Positions 17,349 through 26,225 of a DNA stretch of 44,632 nt are shown one piece after another. Position numbers and translations under genes: made by a program. The stretch covers positions 1 through 44,632 of the forward strand of contig CANPWV010000011.1 of assembly GCA_947585105.1 (NCBI GenBank), written 5' to 3'. The notes under the pieces were generated by a model. The model was not told the origin of the DNA. It saw only the letters and a list, made by a program, of their open reading frames with translations, and ran no database searches. Numbering within the stretch: position 1 is the stretch's first letter; every line of letters starts with the position of its first letter. This DNA is from an uncultured Clostridia bacterium. Lineage in GTDB: Bacteria > Bacillota > Clostridia > TANB77 > CAG-508.

Positions 17349-18462
17349 TTATCCCTCTTTCAAAATTATATCACAAATTCTGTCAACATCTTCTAAACTC
17401 AAATCAGCATACATAGGAACTGTTAAAACGTTGTCAGATATTTTTTTTGCTACTGGTGTATCTTTACTGTCATACTTATCTTTATAACAATCATAATCAT
17501 TAATTAACGGATAGAAATATTTTCTTGTAAGTATATTCTCTTTTTCTAATTCCTCCATAACTTCATTTCTGTCTTTTCCAAAAACACTTTTATCAAATAT
17601 TACAGGAAAATAAGCATAATTCGGCTTAGTATTAATTTGAACTCCGAGAAACTTTTATTCCAGAAATATTATTTAATCTTTCTAAATATCTATTATAAAC
17701 TTTTTCTCTTTTAGAAATTTCATTATCTACATGTCTTAAATTACAAATTCCCATAGCTGCGCAAAACTCATTCATTTTAGCATTAGTTCCAACCATATCA
17801 ACACATTCTGGTCCATTAATTCCAAAGTTTTTTAGTCTTTCTAAAACTAATCTTTTTTCGTCATCATTATATACTAAAGCTCCACCTTCAATAGTATTAA
17901 ATACTTTTGTAGCATGAAAACTAAACATTGAAATATCTCCATAATTTGCTATACTTTGACCTTTATATTTAACTCCAAAAACATGAGCAGCATCATAAAT
18001 AACTTTTAAATTACGTTTTTTTGCTATTTCATCAATTCTTTCTACATCACAGACATGTCCATATACGTGAACTGGAAGAATCGCAACTGTCTTGTCAGTA
18101 ATTAAACTTTCTATTTTACTTACATCTATTGTATAATCTTCTTCATTTATATCACAAAAAACTGGTTTTAAATTATTTTGAACAATAGCATGTGTTGTTG
18201 AAGAAAAACTATATGGAGTTGTAATTACTTCACTTCCTTCTGGAAAATTAAATGATTTTATAGCGATATATAAAGCCATATGACCATTTGTATATAGCGA
18301 AATATTTTTAACTCCTAGATATTCTTTTAAATTTTTCTCTAATTCTTTATGTTTTTCTCCCATATTTGTAAGCCATTTACTTTCAAATATATGTCTTATT
18401 TCTTCTATGTATTCTTCTATTGTTGGAATAGATGATTGTGTAACTAAAATTTTTTTATTCAT
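17349..18462 (-). CDS. DegT/DnrJ/EryC1/StrS aminotransferase, read through a +1 frameshift at CGG
   Basis: A PLP-dependent enzyme that aminates a 4-keto or 3-keto nucleotide sugar. Conserved blocks are TNGHMALYIAIKSF, VITTPYSFSSTTHAI, VIYDAAHVFG with the PLP-binding Asp, and FSFHATKVFNTIEGGALV with the Schiff-base Lys. After 272 codons (SGIKVS) the frame meets CGG at 17646-17644 and would stop at TAA four codons on. Skipping the C gives GVQINTKPNYAYFPVIF, followed by LEKENILTRKYFYPL and VLTVPMYADLSLEDVDRI, the normal C-terminal domain. Corrected length is 371 codons, about 370 residues, the usual size. The Gly is less conserved here than at the other sites. The gene follows a GT2 gene by 14 bases. 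Confidence 0.9.
17643..17646 (-). other. +1 frameshift site CGG-A in the aminotransferase gene
   Basis: Minus strand reads GTT TCT CGG AGT TCA AAT TAA unshifted, and GTT TCT (C) GGA GTT CAA ATT AAT shifted. The six bases TCTCGG plus A are the same as at the rho site. Confidence 0.87.
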
Positions 18463-18476
18463 TTTATACTCCTGCT

Positions 18477-19472
18477 TTATTTTTTTCTTTTAGTTAATTT
18501 GTGTTTTGTTTTTCTTAAAAATTGATATAGTACTGAAAAATGTTTATTTAAAAAATATTTAATTTTTCTTGTTAGTTTTGAATCACTTAAAGCCATTTTT
18601 TCTTCTTCTGTCAGACTATCTGGAGGACTTAATATTAATTTAGAAACAATTAAATCATTAATTATTATTTTCAAATCTTTATCATATTTATAATCAGTCA
18701 TTTCATTAACATTTTTATAAATATATATATATCCATTTATTCTATTTATAACTTTATTAACATCACTATTTTCTCTTCTAAATTTATCCATCATCGATAT
18801 ATTAGTACCAATTCTATAGGCAGACATAACTTTATCTATATAATAGGCATATCCATCATTTGTTCTTATTAATTGTAAAGGTAAATCCCCAACTATACAA
18901 TTAAAAAACCAATTTGGCCAATTGTTACTATTATAGAAAAAATATGAAGCTGTTGGAATTTGATCTAATAGTGCTAATTCTCCAACATTATATATATTAT
19001 CTTTTTTTAAATATTTTAATTGTTTTTTATATCTAGGAATAAAATTAACTGTATTCTTTTTAACTTCTTCGTCATATATAACTGCATTATGAAAACAAAA
19101 ACTACAATCTGGATGTTTTTCCATATAATCATATTGAATTTGTAGTTTATTCTCATCAGTCCAATAATCATCACCTTCGCAAATAGCTATATATTTTCCT
19201 TTTGCTATCTCGAATGTAACATTAATAGCTCTCTTTACCCCTCTTTTAAATCCATTCACTTTTTCATAAATTCCATGAATAATATCAGGATATTTTTCTT
19301 CATATTCTTTAACAATTTTAGCTGTATTATCTGTACTTGCATCATCTCTAATTATAATTTCATATTTAAAATTAGTTTTTTGACTCAAAAAACTTTCTAT
19401 AGCATCTCTTATATATTTTTCTTGATTATATGTGATACAACATATACTAACTTTAATATCATTGTCATCCAT
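18477..19472 (-). CDS. Family 2 glycosyltransferase
   Basis: A 331-residue GT-A enzyme. VSICCITYNQEKYIRDAIESFL starts the nucleotide-binding domain, IIIRDDASTDNT is the first Asp motif, and AICEGDDYWTDENKL carries the acidic D-D motif (about 98-112). The C-terminus is basic and helical (TRKIKYFLNKHF...RKTKHKLTKRKK), probably for membrane association. It adds a sugar to the lipid-linked repeat unit in the cytoplasm; donor and linkage cannot be predicted. It lies between the glf and DegT genes. Confidence 0.85.
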   Translation of the reverse strand: MDDNDIKVSICCITYNQEKYIRDAIESFLSQKTNFKYEIIIRDDASTDNTAKIVKEYEEKYPDIIHGIYEKVNGFKRGVKRAINVTFEIAKGKYIAICEGDDYWTDENKLQIQYDYMEKHPDCSFCFHNAVIYDEEVKKNTVNFIPRYKKQLKYLKKDNIYNVGELALLDQIPTASYFFYNSNNWPNWFFNCIVGDLPLQLIRTNDGYAYYIDKVMSAYRIGTNISMMDKFRRENSDVNKVINRINGYIYIYKNVNEMTDYKYDKDLKIIINDLIVSKLILSPPDSLTEEEKMALSDSKLTRKIKYFLNKHFSVLYQFLRKTKHKLTKRKK

Positions 19473-19518
19473 TTATAATTTTTTCCTTTCAAAAATTAAG
19501 AATAGTATAACACTATAT

Positions 19519-20619
19519 TTAATTTTTTTCAACTTCATTTGCTAGCTTCAACGCCTCTTCAATAACCTTGTCCATATCATAATATTTGTACTGTCCTAAA
19601 CGACCGCCAAATATTACATTTTCTTTTTCATCAGCTAATTTTTTATATTTCAAATATAATTCATTATTTTTATCATTATTTATAGGATAATATGGTTCTT
19701 TATCTAAAGTCCATTTGTCTGAATACTCTCTAGAAATTACAGTTTTTGGTCCAGTTCCAAATTCAAAATGTTTATGTTCAATAATTCTAGTATATGGAAC
19801 TTCATATTCTGTATAATTTACAACCGCGTTTCCTTGATAATTTTCCATATCTAAAACTTCAGTTTCAAATCTAACGCTTCTATATTCTAATTCACCATAA
19901 CAAAAACCAAAATATTTGTCAATAGGTCCAGTAAAAACTATTTTTTTAGCTAGCTTATCTAACTCTTCTTTATGATCAAAATAATCATAATTTAATTTAA
20001 CATCTATTCCATCTAACATTTTCTCAATTATTTTTGTATAACCACCAATTGGAATTCCTTGATATTTATCATTAAAATAGTTATTATCATAAGTAAATCT
20101 AACTGGTAATCTTTTTATAATAAAGCTTGGAAGCTCACTTGCTTTCATTCCCCATTGTTTTTCCGTATAGCCTTTTACTAATTTTTCGTAAATTGTTTTT
20201 CCAACAAGTTTAATTGCTTGCTCTTCAAGATTTTTGGGCTCACCGATATTTGCATTTCTCAATTCTTCTTCAATTTTTTTCTTTGCCTCTTTAGGTGTAA
20301 AAACTCCCCAAAGCTTATTAAAAGTATTCATATTAAAAGGCAAATTATAAACTTCATTTTTATATCTAGCAATTGGTGAATTTGTATATCTATTAAATTC
20401 AGCAAATTGATTTATATACTCCCAAACTTCTTTATTACTTGTATGAAAAATATGAGCTCCATATTTATGAACATTTATACCTTCTATTTCTTCTGTATAA
20501 ATATTTCCTCCAATATGATTTCTTTTATCAATAACTAAACATTTTTTTCCTTTTTTATTCATTTCTCTAGCAAATATAGATCCAAATAATCCAGAGCCAA
20601 CTACTAAATAGTCGTACAT
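19519..20619 (-). CDS. glf: UDP-galactopyranose mutase
   Basis: A 366-residue FAD enzyme that converts UDP-galactopyranose to UDP-galactofuranose. YDYLVVGSGLFGSIFAREM is the FAD-binding Rossmann motif; HIGGNIYTEEIEGINVHKYGAHIFHT is the highly conserved Glf block, and GYTEKQWGMKASELP and FGGRLGQYKYYDMD complete the family pattern. The ATG at 20619 follows a TTGGAGAAA site; an in-frame TTG at 20631 lies inside that site and is less likely. Its presence means that the surface glycan of this strain probably contains galactofuranose. Confidence 0.93.
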   Translation of the reverse strand: MYDYLVVGSGLFGSIFAREMNKKGKKCLVIDKRNHIGGNIYTEEIEGINVHKYGAHIFHTSNKEVWEYINQFAEFNRYTNSPIARYKNEVYNLPFNMNTFNKLWGVFTPKEAKKKIEEELRNANIGEPKNLEEQAIKLVGKTIYEKLVKGYTEKQWGMKASELPSFIIKRLPVRFTYDNNYFNDKYQGIPIGGYTKIIEKMLDGIDVKLNYDYFDHKEELDKLAKKIVFTGPIDKYFGFCYGELEYRSVRFETEVLDMENYQGNAVVNYTEYEVPYTRIIEHKHFEFGTGPKTVISREYSDKWTLDKEPYYPINNDKNNELYLKYKKLADEKENVIFGGRLGQYKYYDMDKVIEEALKLANEVEKN

Positions 20620-20648
20620 ACATTTCTCCAATCCTTATAAATTAATTA

Positions 20649-21692
20649 TTATTTTTTTAGAATATCTATAGTTTGAGTTATTCTATATTTAATGTCTTTA
20701 CTACATTTCCATCCTAAAGTTTTTATTTTTTTAGAATTTAAAATTGTCATAACAGAGTTTGAGTACCCCTTTTGCTCTATTTCTGTTGGTAGGTCAAATA
20801 TAACCTTTTTATTAGAATAATCAGCAACAATTCTAGCAAAATCTTTTAACATTATATCAAATTTTTCATCTGAAACATTATAAGCCTCTTTATTTTTTCC
20901 AAAAAGCAATATTGTTAATATTGAAGTTACTACATCTGAAACATAATTATAAGAATATTTCTGAGTTCCCTCACTTTTTAAAATAATATCCTCATTATTA
21001 ACTCCACTTCTTATAAATTGAGCCGTAGCTAGGCTCGACTGAACATTCATTGTTGGTCCAAAAACTCTTGAGAGTCTTAATATTGAGCAATTTAAATTTT
21101 TTTGCTCTGAATAAGCTATACACAAATTTTCTCCTATTCTTTTACTTTCTGGATAGCAATTTCTTAAAACTGTACAATCAACAACTCCAAAATCATTTTC
21201 AAATATTTCCTCTTTATTTTCTACTTTTCCATAAACTTCAAAAGAAGATAAATATATAAATTTTTCTATATTTTTTTCCAAAGCTAAATCTAAAAGATTT
21301 TTTGTTCCTAATGTATTTGTAGTTATAGTTCCAATAGGATCACTACTATATAATAAAGGATGCGTATTACTAGCTGAATGAACTATATAATCGATTTTAT
21401 CATCTATACAGATTTTTTCCACAATATCTTGTGAATAATATTTAAAATATTCATTTTCTAAATATTTTGGAAAAAGCTCTTTTATTTTATTTTCATTTCT
21501 ACTTATTCCTATTATTCTGCATTGAAGATTATCTGTATTATTTTTATACATAATTAAATCTACAAAATATCTTCCAATTAAACCTGTTATTCCTGTGAAT
21601 AAAATTGTTTTACCTTTTAATTTTTTCCATTCTATTTCATATTCAGAAGTTTCAATTATGTCTTCTAAATATAATTTATTATCAATTAACAT
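20649..21692 (-). CDS. NAD-dependent epimerase/dehydratase (extended SDR)
   Basis: A 347-residue extended SDR. TILFTGITGLIGRYFVDLI (about 29-47) binds NAD, YLSSFEVYGK holds the catalytic Ser, and YPESKRIGENLC the Tyr-x-x-x-Lys. It begins one base after the stop of an IspD-like gene, so the two are tightly coupled, as in the second pair at 11325-13075. In TarIJ systems the IspD-like enzyme is paired with a dehydrogenase that makes ribitol 5-phosphate, but TarJ is a different (MDR) type; here an SDR may play the analogous part. Confidence 0.8.
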   Translation of the reverse strand: MLIDNKLYLEDIIETSEYEIEWKKLKGKTILFTGITGLIGRYFVDLIMYKNNTDNLQCRIIGISRNENKIKELFPKYLENEYFKYYSQDIVEKICIDDKIDYIVHSASNTHPLLYSSDPIGTITTNTLGTKNLLDLALEKNIEKFIYLSSFEVYGKVENKEEIFENDFGVVDCTVLRNCYPESKRIGENLCIAYSEQKNLNCSILRLSRVFGPTMNVQSSLATAQFIRSGVNNEDIILKSEGTQKYSYNYVSDVVTSILTILLFGKNKEAYNVSDEKFDIMLKDFARIVADYSNKKVIFDLPTEIEQKGYSNSVMTILNSKKIKTLGWKCSKDIKYRITQTIDILKK

Positions 21693-21693
21693 A

Positions 21694-22404
21694 CTATTTC
21701 ATCCATTCTGATTTATTAATATTTAATAAAGCTTTAAATATTTCAATATCTGCAGGTCTAGTAAGCTTTATATTTGTTTCTGAACCAATTGAATAATATA
21801 CTTTTCTTCCTAATTGAGAATAAAGAACACAACTAGCAGTAGAATTTATTATTCCCTTTTCTTTAGCTTCTTCATGAGCTGACAAAATATCTTTTAAAAC
21901 AAAAGCTTGTGGTGTTTGAGTTAATAATATTTTATCTCTATCTACTATTTCTTCTGAATATTCATCAGTTGTTTTTCCTAAAACAACTGTTGTGCAAGGA
22001 ACTATTGCTGTAGCATTTCCATACAAATTACATTTTGTTATATTATCAGAAATAATTTCTTCAGAAACCATTGGTCTTATTGCATCATGTATTAAAACTA
22101 TATCATTTGGTTTAAATTTTCTATTTGCTTCATCAATTCCATTTTTTATTGACTCTTGACCATATTTTCCGCCTTCAACAATAGAAACTAATTTTGTAAT
22201 ATTAAATTGTTTTGCATAAGATGATAAAATATTTTCCCAACCTTTAATACATACAACAATTATTGCATCTATACTAGGATGTTTTTGAAAAGCTTCTAAA
22301 GTATATATAATTATTGGTTTTTCTCCCACATTCAAAAACTGTTTTGGAATATCTTGTCCCATTCTAGAACCTGTTCCACCTGCAATTATAATTCCAATAT
22401 TCAT
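21694..22404 (-). CDS. IspD/TarI-family cytidylyltransferase
   Basis: A 236-residue CTP:polyol-phosphate cytidylyltransferase. IGIIIAGGTGSRMGQDIPKQFL is the nucleotide-binding signature, VLIHDAIRPMVS the substrate block and LLTQTPQAFVLKDIL the third family motif. The gene sits directly between a LicD gene (18 bases upstream) and an SDR gene (1 base downstream). That trio fits a CDP-polyol made by IspD plus SDR and used by LicD. The two IspD-like proteins of the window are clearly paralogous but not recent duplicates. Confidence 0.85.
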   Translation of the reverse strand: MNIGIIIAGGTGSRMGQDIPKQFLNVGEKPIIIYTLEAFQKHPSIDAIIVVCIKGWENILSSYAKQFNITKLVSIVEGGKYGQESIKNGIDEANRKFKPNDIVLIHDAIRPMVSEEIISDNITKCNLYGNATAIVPCTTVVLGKTTDEYSEEIVDRDKILLTQTPQAFVLKDILSAHEEAKEKGIINSTASCVLYSQLGRKVYYSIGSETNIKLTRPADIEIFKALLNINKSEWMK

Positions 22405-22422
22405 TAAATTTTCTCCTTTAAA

Positions 22423-23232
22423 TTATTTATCTAATTTTATTATTTGAAATTTATGTGATACTCTTTTTTCTTCTGGAGGTAATTTCATATAATCTCCATG
22501 AAGAGCTCTCATATAATTATCATAACCTTTTATAACCGTAACCTCTTTTCCTTCAAAACTCATATTTATAAGATCTAAATCTTCTGTAAGAATTTTTTCT
22601 TTTTTTCCATATCCCCATACTAAACATCCAGAATATTTAGAATTTTTATTTTTTTCATTAACTTTTTTAGCAATCTTGCTCATTTTTTCAGCTATAGAAT
22701 AATTTTCTATTCTTTTTAGAACAAGATTATATATTACTTTTTTGAAAAAGTATTTTACACGATTTTTTGAAGTCTCTTTTAAAAACTCTGAATTTAAGTT
22801 TTTTATGTATAACATTTTTTCCAAAAATTTTTCTCTTTTATACAATATTACTGTTTTTAAATTACTTTCTGGCAAAAATTCAAATGGAAAAATATCTAAC
22901 CATAAATAATCATCTAGTCCATTTTCTGATTTAATCTTTATAGATTTATCTATGATTTTTGCATAAGGATATATACTATTTCCAAGATCAACAGCTATAA
23001 ATTGTAAATTTTCAGAAATATATCCATCATTTTCTCGACAAATCTCAATTAGTTTTTCATAGTCATCTCTTCTCATTCCGATATCAATGTCATCATCCCA
23101 AGGAATAAAACCTTTATGTCTAATAGCACCTAATAAAGATCCCCCAACTAGAAAATAATTTAAATTGTTTTTATTCAAAAAATTTATTGTTTTTTGAAGT
23201 ATATTAAATTCACATTTTTGTAATTCATTCAT
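22423..23232 (-). CDS. LicD family phosphotransferase
   Basis: A 269-residue LicD protein. YFLVGGSLLGAIRHKGFIPWDDDIDIGMRRDDYEKL (about residues 25-60) has the glycine loop and the catalytic DDDID acidic motif; the end is YMKLPPEEKRVSH, shared with the other LicD here. It overlaps the DUF4422 gene upstream by 4 bases and is followed by the IspD-like gene. LicD enzymes take CDP-choline or CDP-polyols as donors; the adjacent cytidylyltransferase makes a polyol phosphate a likely group. Confidence 0.87.
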   Translation of the reverse strand: MNELQKCEFNILQKTINFLNKNNLNYFLVGGSLLGAIRHKGFIPWDDDIDIGMRRDDYEKLIEICRENDGYISENLQFIAVDLGNSIYPYAKIIDKSIKIKSENGLDDYLWLDIFPFEFLPESNLKTVILYKREKFLEKMLYIKNLNSEFLKETSKNRVKYFFKKVIYNLVLKRIENYSIAEKMSKIAKKVNEKNKNSKYSGCLVWGYGKKEKILTEDLDLINMSFEGKEVTVIKGYDNYMRALHGDYMKLPPEEKRVSHKFQIIKLDK

Positions 23233-24011
23233 TTATAAAACCTCAATTTAAAAAATATTTTATTTCTCATCTGACATAGTGTATGTTTTATTTTTTTTAT
23301 AAAACTTTCTTGAAGATTAACCATTGGAACTTCTCTTATTTTTAGCTTATCTTTATTTTTTATAATCCAAATATTAAGTAACCTTTCAGATAAAAAACCA
23401 AACATTCTCTTTCTATAATTATCATTTAAATAAGTACTTGGATCTAAAACTTCTTCTGTTTTATATAAAATTTTAAATAACCATTCACAATATTCGTCTA
23501 AAATTTCTTTTTTTGTAATCATTATATTACAAAAATAAGTATATTGTCTATTCAAATATTGATCAAAACTATCTAAATATTCTGGAGTAAGAGATTCTAT
23601 TACCTTTCTTAAAACTCTCATATCTTCTTTATTTGGAGCAATCCTAATATTATCTCTTACACTATTTTTGTAATAGAATTTTTTTGGTAATATCAAATTA
23701 TATTTTTCAAAAATTTTATCAATATCTCTTTCATTTAAAAAATATTTAGAGTTATTTGTTAAAAAATTTTTTGAAAGAAATCTACGATAATGACATAGTC
23801 CAATTATATCTGAGTCACTATTTTTCCATATCCAGTATAAACCAGTTAATTCACAATAATTCTCATTTTTATTAGATATATTATCACCTGTATCATCTCT
23901 TAAAATACCTTTTGAATCTTTATTATAACTTCCTACTAATAATGGTATATACATTTTTGGAAAATTCATACCAGCTATTTTATGAGTCATAACATATATA
24001 TTCTTTTTCAT
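23229..24011 (-). CDS. DUF4422 domain protein, probable glycosyltransferase
   Basis: A 260-residue protein of the DUF4422 family common in capsule loci. Family blocks are YVMTHKIAGMNFPKMYIPLLVG at the start, DDTGDNISNKNENYCELTGLYWIWKN and DIIGLCHYRRFLS (about 40-85), and FGFLSERLLNIWI near the end. The fold is thought to be a GT-A type glycosyltransferase, but biochemical evidence is scant. It overlaps the LicD gene by 4 bases and lies 3 bases after the polymerase gene. A paralogue is found at 28251-29039. Confidence 0.85.
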   Translation of the reverse strand: MKKNIYVMTHKIAGMNFPKMYIPLLVGSYNKDSKGILRDDTGDNISNKNENYCELTGLYWIWKNSDSDIIGLCHYRRFLSKNFLTNNSKYFLNERDIDKIFEKYNLILPKKFYYKNSVRDNIRIAPNKEDMRVLRKVIESLTPEYLDSFDQYLNRQYTYFCNIMITKKEILDEYCEWLFKILYKTEEVLDPSTYLNDNYRKRMFGFLSERLLNIWIIKNKDKLKIREVPMVNLQESFIKKIKHTLCQMRNKIFFKLRFYK

Positions 24012-24014
24012 ATT

Positions 24015-25118
24015 TCACTCTCTTTCCCAAATTGTTTTATATGGTAAAATTTCATTATTATTTTTTATAAAACTTGAATATATCATTCTTAAAGATAATA
24101 TCATAATTATAGTAATACAACAAATTGTATTAAAAGTTATAATATTTTTTGTGTATCGTATAGAATTATTTTCTAAATGATAAATATTCCAAAAATATGG
24201 TATTGATAAAATTTGAAAAAATGAAAACATTAATAAAATTCTATAAAATAATGAACTATATATATTAAAGAAAAGAAATATTATAGTTATAAATTGTGAA
24301 TTTATTAAATAAGTCCCTTCTCTACTAATTTTTTCTTTATTATTCAAATAAATTATATAATAATATATATAAATTAATATTTCTGGAACAATAGCTGTTA
24401 AGTGTAATCCTTTTTCATTCCAAGAAATATAATTAGTATATTTTTGAATATTTACATTATTAGATTTTCCTAAAATAAATAATACCCATTTCATCATTGG
24501 ATAGCCAATACAACATGTTAACAATACAAGAATAATTAACCAATGCACCTTAAATACTTTTTTACTAAAAAATAAAGTAATTATAAATATTAAGCAACTT
24601 GTATGTATCATAGAAGCAACAAACAAGCAAACAAACCATTTTAAATATTTTTTGTCTATAATATATTTATAAGCAAAAAACATAACTGACATTCCTAAAA
24701 ATTGTCTTACTAAATTTAGTGATTGGAAAAAATATGTTCCTAAGAAAAATACTAATATACTTAATAAAATATTTTTAGAATTTTTATAAACAGTTATTCC
24801 TATAAGTAAATACATTATTGAAGCCGTCACAACAAATAAAATAGAATAATCTTTTGAAAAGAAAATACAACATTTTATAATAATTTTAAATAGTGGCTCT
24901 AAATTTCCAACATCATTTCCTAAAACCATTTTTTGGTAATCTGGAGCGTATCTAAACATGTAATCTGTTCCAACATCATATCTTATTGAAGCAACAAGAA
25001 TAAATGGTAAAAAAGCTAATAAAGTATATACTAATTTTTTATATTTACTATTTTTACTTATATCAGCAAATATTGCGAAAATACATCCAATTATAAACAT
25101 TATAGTATATACTTCCAT
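24015..25118 (-). CDS. EpsG/Wzy-like polysaccharide polymerase
   Basis: A 367-residue integral membrane protein with about ten hydrophobic helices. The segment FILVASIRYDVGTDYMFRY after the second helix is the EpsG family hallmark, and FFQSLNLVRQFLGMSVMFFAYKYI with MIHTSCLIFI follow in the usual order. EpsG-type proteins are the Wzy polymerases that join repeat units on the outer face of the membrane. I chose ATG 25118; a GTG three bases upstream (25121) is equally well placed behind AAAGGA. The flippase needed with it is encoded at 13820-15266. Confidence 0.85.
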   Translation of the reverse strand: MEVYTIMFIIGCIFAIFADISKNSKYKKLVYTLLAFLPFILVASIRYDVGTDYMFRYAPDYQKMVLGNDVGNLEPLFKIIIKCCIFFSKDYSILFVVTASIMYLLIGITVYKNSKNILLSILVFFLGTYFFQSLNLVRQFLGMSVMFFAYKYIIDKKYLKWFVCLFVASMIHTSCLIFIITLFFSKKVFKVHWLIILVLLTCCIGYPMMKWVLFILGKSNNVNIQKYTNYISWNEKGLHLTAIVPEILIYIYYYIIYLNNKEKISREGTYLINSQFITIIFLFFNIYSSLFYRILLMFSFFQILSIPYFWNIYHLENNSIRYTKNIITFNTICCITIIMILSLRMIYSSFIKNNNEILPYKTIWERE

Positions 25119-25136
25119 CACTAAATAACTTCCTTT

Positions 25137-26225
25137 CTATATTTCATATATATTTTCAATTTCTTTTATTATGGTAGCAATATCATATTTTGCAGATTTT
25201 ATTTTTGATTCCATATTCAATCTATTATATATTTTAAAGTTTTCAATATTTTCAACCCATATTTCTTTTTTCAGTGGTAAAAATTTACAATTATCAGTTA
25301 TATCTACTTCTGTTGTAATATTATTAGAAAATAAACATTGTAATCCTGAAGTTTGAGCCTCTATTCCTACAATCGGCAATCCTTCATATAATGATGGAAG
25401 AATGAATATATCAAACATTTGATAAAGCTCACTTGTATCTTTTTGTAGTCCTAAAAATAAAACATATTTTTCTAAATCATTTTCTTTTACAATATTTTTT
25501 ATATTATCTTCATTTTCTCCAGTTCCAACTAATACTAATTTGCAAGTTATTTTTTTTCTATTTATTATATCATTGAAAAAATCAATAATAAATTCATGAT
25601 TTTTTTGTTCCGAGAATCTTCCAATATGACCTATTACTAATGTCCTTTTATCTATGTTAAACTTTTCTCTTAATTTATTTCTAATTTCCTCATTATATAT
25701 ATATTTATTTACTGTAATCCCATTATTTAATATTTTTAATTTTTTACTATTTGCTATTTTTTTTCCATACATATACTGCCCAGCTAAATTTGAGCAAGCT
25801 AAAAATTCATCAGTATATAAATTCAACAATGGTCTAAATATAATATGTTTTAAACTTGTTTTATTATTAGTATTATGACTATGAGCAATTATTTTAACAT
25901 TTTTATTATATAATCTACTTGGTAAAGTATATAAAACTGGTGTAGATGAATTTATATTCATATGAATAATATCATATTTATTATCTTTATAAATTTTAAA
26001 TATTTTCTTTATTGCTTTTATTGGATGTCTTTTCATATGTTCAACTTCAAATATTTTTACATTTTTATCTTTACTTAATTGTTCTCTATATTGACCTTCA
26101 AGTTTTCCTAAAACCAGAAAATCTACTTGAAACCTTGTTTTATCTATATATCTATATAAATTCATTATAAAAGTTTCAACTCCACCTACTATAGATGTCA
26201 TTCCAAGTATTAAAACTTTTTTCAT
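25137..26225 (-). CDS. Family 4 glycosyltransferase
   Basis: A 362-residue GT-B enzyme. LILGMTSIVGGVETFIMNLYRYI is the N-terminal acceptor domain with the Gly-rich loop, VIGHIGRFSEQKNHEFIIDFF opens the donor domain (about 193), and FILPSLYEGLPIVGIEAQTSGL carries the E-x7-E motif (near 275-295). It resembles EpsF-type transferases of exopolysaccharide loci. It overlaps the large HAD gene by 4 bases and adds a sugar to the growing lipid-linked unit. Confidence 0.88.
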   Translation of the reverse strand: MKKVLILGMTSIVGGVETFIMNLYRYIDKTRFQVDFLVLGKLEGQYREQLSKDKNVKIFEVEHMKRHPIKAIKKIFKIYKDNKYDIIHMNINSSTPVLYTLPSRLYNKNVKIIAHSHNTNNKTSLKHIIFRPLLNLYTDEFLACSNLAGQYMYGKKIANSKKLKILNNGITVNKYIYNEEIRNKLREKFNIDKRTLVIGHIGRFSEQKNHEFIIDFFNDIINRKKITCKLVLVGTGENEDNIKNIVKENDLEKYVLFLGLQKDTSELYQMFDIFILPSLYEGLPIVGIEAQTSGLQCLFSNNITTEVDITDNCKFLPLKKEIWVENIENFKIYNRLNMESKIKSAKYDIATIIKEIENIYEI

